Virus record (IMG/VR): IMGVR_UViG_3300032736_000517
Span: 1 to 20,444 of that record
Origin: a virus
Strand: one strand, 5' to 3'
Length of the DNA stretch: 20,444 bases
The translations under genes were made by a program, and so were the position numbers. Below the pieces are notes generated by a model that ran no database searches, was not told the DNA's origin, and was given only the letters and a program-made list of their open reading frames with translations. This document shows positions 1 through 5,380 of this stretch, piece by piece (positions within the stretch are counted from its first letter, which is position 1; the number at the start of each line of letters is the position of its first letter).

Positions 1-339
1 CAGGGCGGAGGCGATGGCGCGCCCGGCGCTGACGGCCCGCCCGGTGCCGACGACCCTGACGACGACGACGGGGCTGACGACGACGAGGGCGCGGCCCTGG
101 CGTCGCGACTGCTGAACGCCAAGCCGGGCAAGGCGGCACGCAAGCCCAAGGGCAAGGCCCCATCCGGCCGCCAGCCGTCCGGCGACGCCGACGACGCCCA
201 GAAGTCCGTCGACGCGCTCCACGACCGATTCGACCGGCTGGAGGGGCTCGTGAAGTCCCTCGCCGACAGCAAGCCCGCGGGCCCGGAACGCCCGCACGAA
301 CCCGCCCGGCAGGTCCGGGCTTTCAACCTGGACCTGTGA
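1..339 (+). CDS. C-terminal part of an acidic phage protein (5'-truncated)
   Basis: The window opens inside a frame that reads without interruption to a TGA at 337-339, giving 112 residues of a C-terminus. The first third is Gly/Pro/Asp-rich and very acidic, with an Asp run near residues 18-28. A Lys/Ala/Pro basic stretch follows (about 40-58), then a predicted amphipathic helix (about 68-90, containing DRFDRLEGLVKSLAD) and a tail ending in FNLDL. I do not recognise a family. Its place directly before small head proteins and upstream of a head morphogenesis gene would suit the end of a portal or another head protein, but that is inference from gene order only. The low-complexity composition is typical of a flexible tail. 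Confidence 0.7.
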   Translation, partial: QGGGDGAPGADGPPGADDPDDDDGADDDEGAALASRLLNAKPGKAARKPKGKAPSGRQPSGDADDAQKSVDALHDRFDRLEGLVKSLADSKPAGPERPHEPARQVRAFNLDL

Positions 340-358
340 CGTCCATCAGGAGAGACCG

Positions 359-793
359 ATGAGCCAGTCCCTGCTTCACCAGCGCCCGAGCGACGCGGCC
401 GCCAACGACCTGCTCGCGGACGCCCGCGTCCGCGAGCTGACGTTCAGCCTCGGCACGATCGCGACCGGGCTCATGGCGGCCCGGCACTACATGCCGGTGT
501 CCGGCCGCATCCTGTCGATCAAGGGCATCCGCCGCGTGGCCGGCGACGACAACGCCACGACCGTCGACATCAAGCTGAACGGCACCTCGGTGCTCGACGC
601 GGTGATGAGCTTCGCCCAGGCGAGCGGCGCGAACGTGGTCGTGGACGGCGTGCTCGACGCCGACCACGCGAGCTACGAGGCGGTCGAGGGGTCGGTGGCG
701 TTCAACACCGCCGACTACCTCGAGTGCAACGTGGCCGCCAAGGAGGGCGGGGCGCCCGCCGGCCTGTCGATCACGGTCCGCTACGCCGTCTGA
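359..793 (+). CDS. Small beta-type virion protein, possible capsid decoration protein
   Basis: The product has 144 residues. The ATG is preceded by a good ribosome binding site (AGGAGAGA at 348-355). The N-terminal 25 residues are helical and polar. The rest alternates short hydrophobic strands with turns, including VDIKLNGTSVLD and a C-terminal AGLSITVRYAV. Phage virion beta-sandwich proteins often contain a strand with an 'NGTSV'-like turn and end with 'GLTVTV'-like strands, and this protein resembles that pattern. It sits 19 bases after the preceding gene and is followed by a very stable hairpin, which fits an abundantly made structural protein. The call as a decoration or head-surface protein is inference. 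A short neck or fibre protein is the alternative. Confidence 0.75.
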   Translation: MSQSLLHQRPSDAAANDLLADARVRELTFSLGTIATGLMAARHYMPVSGRILSIKGIRRVAGDDNATTVDIKLNGTSVLDAVMSFAQASGANVVVDGVLDADHASYEAVEGSVAFNTADYLECNVAAKEGGAPAGLSITVRYAV

Positions 794-806
794 CGGCGGC
801 TGCAGC

Positions 807-832
807 GCCGCCCCGGGCCATCCCGGGGCGGC
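807..832 (+). terminator. Strong GC hairpin after the first beta-protein gene, without U-tract
   Basis: An 11-bp perfect inverted repeat (GCCGCCCCGGG at 807-817 and its complement at 822-832) encloses a 4-base CCAT loop. It lies 14 bases after the stop of the upstream gene and 51 bases before the next start. The following bases are a C-run and then TT, not a T-run, so it does not look like a standard rho-independent terminator. It could pause polymerase or protect the 3' end of the upstream message from exonucleases. Confidence 0.55.
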
Positions 833-883
833 CCCCCCTTCTGACCGGCGCGGGGCACCTGCGCCGCTGCGCGCGAGGCTCCG

Positions 884-1261
884 ATGGCGCTCTACACCAA
901 GCTGACCGGGTCCGTCGTCGTCGCGACCGATGAGGCGCGCATCCAGGCGCTCGCCTCGCGGAGTTGGGACTTCGTCAACTCGACGCTCGAGCGGGCAGTG
1001 ACCCAGCACGTCGAGGTGGGCGCCTCGGGGACCCTCGCGGTCAACCTCGGGAGCATCAGCACGCCCAAGCTGCTGATCGTGCTGGCCGAGGGCGACCTGA
1101 ACGTCCGCACGGACGCCGCCGACGGGTCCCCGCAGCGGGTGCGCAGCCTCGTCGCGGGCCAGCCGGGCATCCTCATGCTCACCGGCCTGTTCACGGGCGT
1201 CTGGCTCGAGGCGCCCGGCGACGCCGTCGCGGCGACCATCATCGCGGCGGGACTCGAGTGA
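884..1261 (+). CDS. Small beta-type virion protein
   Basis: The product has 125 residues. The ATG at 884 follows a GAGG at 875-878. The N-terminus begins MALYTKLTGSVVVATD, followed by a helix (about 20-38), and the remainder is strand-rich (GTLAVNLGSI, KLLIVLAEGDLNVRT, GILMLTGLFTGVWLEA, VAATIIAAGLE). There are no membrane segments, no cysteines and no obvious catalytic motif. The length and strand pattern resemble small capsid-surface or tail-fibre-associated phage proteins, but I cannot name a family. Its stop codon overlaps the GTG start of the next small gene by four bases (GTGA), which suggests translational coupling. Confidence 0.7.
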   Translation: MALYTKLTGSVVVATDEARIQALASRSWDFVNSTLERAVTQHVEVGASGTLAVNLGSISTPKLLIVLAEGDLNVRTDAADGSPQRVRSLVAGQPGILMLTGLFTGVWLEAPGDAVAATIIAAGLE

Positions 1262-1428
1262 TTCCCGCCGCCCTGGGGCTCGCGCTGGCGGCTGCCATCC
1301 TGCAGGTGTACGCCGCGGCGACGGGCGAGGTGGTTCAACCCGAGCCGCTGGCGCCCCTCATCGTCACGATGGCCGTCCTGGCGCTCGCCGTGGATGCGAT
1401 GCGCCAGCCGCCAGACGGGATGGCCTGA
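1258..1428 (+). CDS. 56-residue protein with two hydrophobic segments (holin-like topology)
   Basis: This short gene starts with GTG at 1258 inside the stop codon of the preceding gene (GTGA overlap) and ends with TGA at 1426-1428. It encodes 56 residues with two hydrophobic stretches, about 3-21 (PAALGLALAAAILQVYAAA) and about 33-49 (LAPLIVTMAVLALAVDA). They are separated by a short polar, acidic loop and followed by a charged tail. A two-helix small membrane protein is one of the layouts known for phage holins, but many unrelated small phage proteins share it. Its setting among head genes, without an endolysin nearby, argues against a firm lysis call. The overlap and intact frame support translation. 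The function is unknown. Confidence 0.5.
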   Translation: MIPAALGLALAAAILQVYAAATGEVVQPEPLAPLIVTMAVLALAVDAMRQPPDGMA

Positions 1429-1431
1429 GCC

Positions 1432-1776
1432 ATGCGCGTGAGCGTCGAGGCCACCCCGGGCGAGGTGCGCGAGAAGCTGCCCCAGCTCGCCCGCGATCTG
1501 CTGCGCAACGACGACTGCGACGAGGACGCGGTCGACCGCGTCTTCGCGGCGCTGGTGAAGGCGCTGGGCTGGCCCGACGACGACTGCGACGCGGGCGGCG
1601 ACGACCTGGTGAAGGCCCAACGCGCGCCCGCAGCCGAGGGTGAAGGCGACGCGGCCGCAGAGATGCCGCACCCCGAGATGCGGCGCCTGTACCGCGGGGC
1701 GCAGGCTGCGGGCCGGGCGCGCCTGGCCCGGGCGCGCCGGCGCGTGGTCGAGGCGCTCGCGAAGATGGACGGCTGA
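1432..1776 (+). CDS. Acidic/basic two-part helical protein of unknown function
   Basis: The product has 114 residues, with the ATG three bases after the previous stop. The first two thirds are acidic and mostly helical (EVREKLPQLARDLLRND, then DAVDRVFAALVKALGWPDDD). The last third is strongly basic and helical (MRRLYRGAQAAGRARLARARR). I recognise no family. The position immediately before the head morphogenesis protein and the split charge are compatible with an assembly or minor head protein that touches both protein partners and nucleic acid. That is inference only. Confidence 0.65.
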   Translation: MRVSVEATPGEVREKLPQLARDLLRNDDCDEDAVDRVFAALVKALGWPDDDCDAGGDDLVKAQRAPAAEGEGDAAAEMPHPEMRRLYRGAQAAGRARLARARRRVVEALAKMDG

Positions 1777-1791
1777 GGCGGCCCGCGCACG

Positions 1792-3144
1792 ATGCCCGCG
1801 CTCACCTATCGCAACCTGACCCCCGCGCAGCGTGCCTTCCTGGCCGACATCGTGCGGCAGGAGTACGACGCGCTGGCGGTCGAGCTGTTCGGCGCGCAGG
1901 TGCTGACGCCGGAGCGCCTCGCCTTCCTCGTGCGGATCGGAGTCATCGACCCGCTCAAGCTGCGCGACCACCTGCCGCTGTTCGACGGCGCATACGGGCT
2001 GGGGCAGATGCTGGCGGCCGCGGCCGGGCACAACACGGGCCGGGTGCGCTTCGCGAGCCGGCCGACGGCGCCGACCGAGAGGCGGCCGGCCCCCACCATC
2101 GCCCGCCCGGCGCCGGGCCTGCCGGCCGAGGTGCATCCCTGGCCGGAGTGGGACGACGCGGGGCGCGTGCCTGAGCCTGTCGAGGCACCCGCACCGGGGC
2201 GGCCGCCCGTGCCTCACCCGGGGCGCGTCGAGGCGCCTGCCCCGAGGCATGAGCACCCGGCACCCGGCCCCGCGCCCGCGCCCCGGACGCCACCGGCCGA
2301 GGCGCCCCACGTGGAGCATGGCCCCACACCGGCGCCGCCGGGGTCGAGCGATGCACCCCCGCGCGGGCCGCTCGAGCCGGACGGCCCGCCGCCCCCGATG
2401 GACCCGCCCCCGCCAGGTGGGGGCAGCGGGGGCGGTTCCGGGGGCGATGGAGGCGGCGATCCTCCTGGCGGTGGCGGTGGCGAGCCACCCGACGACGGTG
2501 ACGACCCAGTCCTGGGCCAGCGCAAGCGCCAGATTGACGCGGCGCGTCAGCGTGGCGGCCGGATGATCGTCGGGCTCGGGAACAAGCTGGGCGACAACCT
2601 CGAGACGGTCCTCATCAGCAGCGACAGCGAGGAAGCGCAGGAGCGCCGCCGGCGCGTCCGCGAGGCCGTCGCCGAGGGCATGCGGCTCGGCGAGAGCCTG
2701 AGCCAGATCCGAGGCCGCGTGGCCGAGATGGCCCTCGACGACGACCATGCCCGGGACGTCGACCGGATCGTCGCCACCGAGGTGCACGCGGCCGTCAACG
2801 AGGGCTTCATCGAGACGGCGCGAGCCCTCGGCGACGGCGACGACACGCAGATCGCGATCCTGCTGTCCAGGGCACCGTGCAAGCGGTGTCAGGTGCTCTA
2901 CGCCCCCGGGGGCAAGCCGCGCGTCTTCAAGGTCGGGGACCTGCCGAAGTGGGGCGCGAACTTCCGGCGCAAGGTCGAGGACTGGGTCGCCACGGCGCCG
3001 CCGCTTCACCCCAACTGCGCGTGCAGCGCGATCTACGTCCCGCCGGGCTGGGGGGTCGAGCCGGATGGCACCCTCGTGCCGCCCGCGAAGAAGGCGACGG
3101 AGACCGCCGAGGACACCGGCGCAGGGCCGCCGGGTGACTCGTGA
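1792..3144 (+). CDS. Phage head morphogenesis / minor head protein (Mu F / SPP1 gp7 type)
   Basis: The product has 450 residues in three parts. Residues 1-85 are a helical N-terminal domain. Residues of about 88-240 are an extraordinarily Pro/Gly-rich, disordered linker with runs of Pro and Gly near 200-230. Residues of about 243-420 are the conserved domain. That domain has the helical region with IRGRVAEMALDDDHARD and ATEVHAAVNEGF, then the Cys pair C363-x2-C366 and the HPNCAC motif at 406-411. These are hallmarks of the Mu F-like / SPP1 gp7 family of minor head proteins, which associate with the portal and are needed for proper head assembly and DNA delivery. Four cysteines and a histidine could bind metal. 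The stop overlaps the GTG of the next gene by four bases. The linker is much longer than I would expect for this family. Confidence 0.85.
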   Translation: MPALTYRNLTPAQRAFLADIVRQEYDALAVELFGAQVLTPERLAFLVRIGVIDPLKLRDHLPLFDGAYGLGQMLAAAAGHNTGRVRFASRPTAPTERRPAPTIARPAPGLPAEVHPWPEWDDAGRVPEPVEAPAPGRPPVPHPGRVEAPAPRHEHPAPGPAPAPRTPPAEAPHVEHGPTPAPPGSSDAPPRGPLEPDGPPPPMDPPPPGGGSGGGSGGDGGGDPPGGGGGEPPDDGDDPVLGQRKRQIDAARQRGGRMIVGLGNKLGDNLETVLISSDSEEAQERRRRVREAVAEGMRLGESLSQIRGRVAEMALDDDHARDVDRIVATEVHAAVNEGFIETARALGDGDDTQIAILLSRAPCKRCQVLYAPGGKPRVFKVGDLPKWGANFRRKVEDWVATAPPLHPNCACSAIYVPPGWGVEPDGTLVPPAKKATETAEDTGAGPPGDS

Positions 3145-3374
3145 GCGGCCCCGCAGTGGTTCACTGCCCCCGATGCCGCGGCGCGCTCACGCGGGTGCGC
3201 TCCGGCCGCGTGAAGCTCCCAGCGCCGATGCTGGTACTGCGTGCCGACGGGAGCGTCGAGACGACCTGCCCTCACTGTCGGGTCGACATCGTCATCCCTG
3301 GCATGCGTTGGGGCGTGGCCGAGGTCGTCCAGCCTGCAACGCTCCCACGCCGAACGCTCGCGGCGGTCTCTTGA
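3141..3374 (+). CDS. Small zinc-ribbon protein (Com-like)
   Basis: The product has 77 residues, with a GTG start overlapping the upstream stop (GTGA). Two Cys-x2-Cys knuckles, C9/C12 (HCPRCRG) and C43/C46 (TCPHCRV), are separated by about 30 residues, the classical spacing of a zinc ribbon. Mu-like phages encode a small zinc-finger protein, Com, that activates translation of the DNA-modification gene mom. This protein is of similar size and knuckle layout, but there is no mom-like gene in the window, so the regulatory role is only a possibility. Structural zinc-ribbon roles are equally possible. The TGA stop lies within the -35 element of the predicted promoter that follows. Confidence 0.65.
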   Translation: MSGPAVVHCPRCRGALTRVRSGRVKLPAPMLVLRADGSVETTCPHCRVDIVIPGMRWGVAEVVQPATLPRRTLAAVS

Positions 3375-3399
3375 CCGGACCGCTGAACGTCTGTACCGT
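3371..3399 (+). promoter_or_regulatory. Predicted sigma70-type promoter ahead of the capsid genes
   Basis: TTGACC at 3371-3376 (five of six consensus -35 bases) is followed by a 17-base spacer and TACCGT at 3394-3399. The latter keeps the T, A and final T of the -10 consensus. Local GC content falls compared with the flanking genes. The predicted start would be near 3405-3407. It would drive the protease-scaffold-capsid block, or a short RNA ending at the terminator at 3461-3493. Confidence 0.45.
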
Positions 3400-3400
3400 T

Positions 3401-3421
3401 GTTCGCGGATAGCCTGCGAAC
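3401..3421. promoter_or_regulatory. Inverted repeat at the predicted transcription start (possible operator)
   Basis: GTTCGC at 3401-3406 and GCGAAC at 3416-3421 form a 6-base perfect dyad, extendable to 8 pairs with a G-T pair and a 5-base loop. It is centred about 12 bases after the predicted -10 element. It partly overlaps a second, mutually exclusive stem (GCCTGC at 3412-3417 with GCAGGC at 3424-3429). It could be a DNA operator or half of an RNA switch. Confidence 0.4.
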
Positions 3422-3493
3422 CAGCAGGCATTGTGGCCTTGCCGGCAAGACCGGCAGCGAAGGCGCCCGGGAGTCATCCCGTGGCGCCTTTTT
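3412..3493 (+). ncRNA. Structured leader or short RNA between promoter and terminator
   Basis: Between the predicted start site and the terminator lie a perfect 6-bp stem (3412-3417/3424-3429, loop GAACCA), a 12-base palindrome CTTGCCGGCAAG (3438-3449), and a 6-bp stem TGCCGG/CCGGCA (3440-3445/3451-3456, loop CAAGA). Extending the last stem with CCTT (3437-3440) and AAGG (3460-3463) would use bases of the terminator's 5' arm, as an antiterminator would. The segment codes for nothing recognisable. It may be an attenuating leader for the capsid genes or an independent RNA of about 85-90 bases. Confidence 0.35.
3461..3493 (+). terminator. Intrinsic (rho-independent) terminator upstream of the prohead protease gene
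   Basis: The arm AGGCGCC (3461-3467) pairs with GGCGCCT (3483-3489), and CGGGA (3468-3472) pairs with TCCCG (3477-3481). The loop is GTCA and T3482 is a single bulge. The stem runs directly into a five-T tract (3489-3493). This is the only hairpin with a proper T-tract that I found in the window. It would end transcripts from the head-morphogenesis genes or from the promoter at 3371-3399, unless read through. Confidence 0.75.
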
Positions 3494-3528
3494 CCGTTTT
3501 GGGGGGTCGGTTGCGCAACGCGCGCGAC

Positions 3529-4428
3529 ATGAAGGGCTGGCGGGACGGCGCGGCGGATGCGGCGGCCAGCAACCTGCGCCTGTGGGCCCCCTTCGAGGTC
3601 ATCGAGAAGGCTGACGCCCCGCCGGGGCAGCGCCTCGCCATCCGTGGCGTGTTCTCGACCGAGCACCCCGACCTGTCCGACGAGATCGTCGTGCAGGACG
3701 GGATGGACCTGGCGCCGGTCAAGGCGCGTGGGTGGCTCAACGACAACCACGACAAGAAGACCGGCAGCGAGCTGGGCATCCCGACGCGCTTCTACCGGAC
3801 GACCGTGCCCGACCCGGAGACGGGCGCGCAGGTTGCGGCGACGGCGTTCGAGGGCTTCCTCATCGACGACGCCGACGGGCGGCGCATCTACGAGAAGGCC
3901 AAGGCCCTGCGCGGGACGGGCCGTGGCTACGGCTTCAGCGTCGAGGGCAAGACCCTCGAGCGCGACCCGCGCGACCGGCGCCGGATCACGAAGTCGGTCA
4001 TCCGCCAGATCGCGGTGACGCGCTGCCCGGTGAACCCGCACACGGCACTGGACGTGCTCGAGAAGTCGCTGAGCGCCGTGGCGGCCGCGGCCGACGCCCA
4101 GGCGCCCGCGCCGCGCCGCCGCGCCGGCCACGTCATGAAGGCCGGCGACCTGGATGCCCGCGTTTGGGGCGCCGTCGACGCGAACATGGACCGCCTCTGC
4201 AAGGCGATGGACGGCGGCTCGCTGCCTGTCGCTGGGCAGGCCGTCGCGGGCGACTCGGCCCCCGTGGTCCCGCAGGACCTCGAGGGCGCCGGCCGCCCCG
4301 CCATGGCCCGCCGCACGTCCCCCAAGCTGCTGAACGCCGCGCAGGCCGAGGCGCTCATCCGGGGCCGCCTCCCCAACGCCACCGACGACGACGTCGCCCG
4401 CCTGCTGCGCGGCGCATCGAGGAGCTGA
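3529..4428 (+). CDS. Prohead (capsid maturation) protease
   Basis: The product has 299 residues from the ATG at 3529. The N-terminal domain (about 15-190) matches the herpesvirus-assemblin-like phage prohead protease fold: FSTEHPDLSDEIV, then GWLNDNHDKKTG with probable catalytic His74. Next comes GRGYGFSVEGK with probable nucleophile Ser137, then VTRCPVNPHTALD. The enzyme would cleave scaffold and the capsid N-terminus inside the prohead. Residues of about 205-299 form a C-terminal extension. Within it, K225-E252 is closely similar to the N-terminus of the major capsid protein encoded downstream. The start is uncertain. TTG at 3511 and GTG at 3481 are in frame, but GTG 3481 lies inside the terminator stem. 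A GAGGAG at 4419-4424 near its end serves the next gene. Confidence 0.85.
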   Translation: MKGWRDGAADAAASNLRLWAPFEVIEKADAPPGQRLAIRGVFSTEHPDLSDEIVVQDGMDLAPVKARGWLNDNHDKKTGSELGIPTRFYRTTVPDPETGAQVAATAFEGFLIDDADGRRIYEKAKALRGTGRGYGFSVEGKTLERDPRDRRRITKSVIRQIAVTRCPVNPHTALDVLEKSLSAVAAAADAQAPAPRRRAGHVMKAGDLDARVWGAVDANMDRLCKAMDGGSLPVAGQAVAGDSAPVVPQDLEGAGRPAMARRTSPKLLNAAQAEALIRGRLPNATDDDVARLLRGASRS

Positions 4429-4430
4429 CG

Positions 4431-5318
4431 ATGTACGACCAGAACCACCCCGCGGGCTTCCTGATGGCGCAGGCCGCCAGCGCGCGCAAGGCCGGCGACG
4501 CGGACAAGGCCGCCCGGTTCGAGGCTTCCGCCAAGCGCCTCATGGACACCCTCGCGGACGATCCCGACGACGCCGCCGACCCGGCCCAGATGGGCTTCGA
4601 CGGGCTCGGCAAGAGCGAGGACGGCGCCGGTGCCGACGGCGACGCGGACCTGTTCGACGCCGAGGCCCTCGAGAAGGCCATCGCCGAGGCCACCGACATC
4701 GGCGGCATGTTCGAGGGCGCCGGCCTGGGCATCGGCGAGGGCGAGGACGTCCCGAGCGCCATCGGCTTCATGGACGACGAGCCGGCCCTGGCCCTCGCCA
4801 AGAGCATGGACGCCACCGACATGGTGGGCGGCCTGGTCTCGGCGACCGTGGCGAGCATCGACCGCGTGGCCGACCGGCTGGCCCCGCAGGCGGCCGCCGT
4901 CGAGCGCCTCGCCAAGAGCCTCGAGGCGGTCGGTCACGGGACCGTCGCCCTCGCGCAGCACGCCGACTCGAGCGAGGCCCTGGTCAAGAGCCTGGCCGAG
5001 ACCGTCGGCGCCGTCGCGGACAGCCTCGCCGAGATCCGCGCGGCCCTGAAGATGCCGGCCCAGCGCAAGGGCGTGCAGGCGGGGCAGCGCATGCCGCGCC
5101 CGCTCGTGAAGGGTGGCGAGGCCGGGGGCGGCGGTGAGCCGCTGGGGCTCGCGCAGAGCTACAACCCCACGCTGCTCAAGGGCGAGTTGCTCGGACTGTT
5201 CGATCGCGCCAGCGACGCCGAGAAGCCGCGCATCGGCGCGGCCATCAACGCCGTGTCCGGCGGCAACCCGAAGCCTGGTCTGGACCTGCTGCAGAAGGCG
5301 CGCACCGCGCGGACCTGA
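4431..5318 (+). CDS. Probable capsid scaffold protein
   Basis: The product has 295 residues, with the ATG two bases after the protease stop and a strong ribosome binding site (GAGGAG, 4419-4424). It has no cysteines or catalytic motif and is predicted to be mostly helical and acidic. Residues 1-40 form a helix, and 45-115 are an Asp/Glu/Gly/Ala-rich acidic stretch. Residues of about 130-205 form a long coiled-coil-like region (SIDRVADRL, VERLAKSLEAV, SEALVKSLAETVGAV, SLAEIRAALK). Then come a Gly-rich linker and a compact C-terminal helical segment (about 250-292, LLKGELLGLFDRAS). Scaffold proteins are usually helical, acidic, encoded between protease and capsid, and carry a small C-terminal capsid-binding helix pair. 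All of that fits. The assignment rests on gene order and composition rather than a conserved motif. Confidence 0.7.
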   Translation: MYDQNHPAGFLMAQAASARKAGDADKAARFEASAKRLMDTLADDPDDAADPAQMGFDGLGKSEDGAGADGDADLFDAEALEKAIAEATDIGGMFEGAGLGIGEGEDVPSAIGFMDDEPALALAKSMDATDMVGGLVSATVASIDRVADRLAPQAAAVERLAKSLEAVGHGTVALAQHADSSEALVKSLAETVGAVADSLAEIRAALKMPAQRKGVQAGQRMPRPLVKGGEAGGGGEPLGLAQSYNPTLLKGELLGLFDRASDAEKPRIGAAINAVSGGNPKPGLDLLQKARTART

Positions 5319-5380
5319 ACCGACACGACCGTCCGCGCGAGCGGCGCATTGCGGGCGCGTCCCGCCCTGGGAGACGAGAG

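Noticed and set aside
40-92. Tandem GAC-type repeat in the first gene
   Set aside because: The repeated triplets only encode an acidic Asp/Gly/Ala stretch in frame and are irregular. No sign of a functional DNA repeat.
892-3009. A 705-residue open frame on the minus strand
   Set aside because: It mirrors the third-position GC bias of the + strand genes. It lacks family motifs and a ribosome binding site, while the + strand frames over it have clear family motifs (HPNCAC, zinc knuckles).
3395-3460. A tRNA-like fold in the gap before the protease gene
   Set aside because: Stems are present, but there is no acceptor stem, T-loop sequence or anticodon arm in the correct order, and no CCA context.
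3241-3528. An N-terminal extension of the protease back to 3241
   Set aside because: The extension would run through the zinc-ribbon gene, promoter and terminator, and its sequence does not resemble protease. A start near 3529 leaves a normal prohead protease N-terminus.
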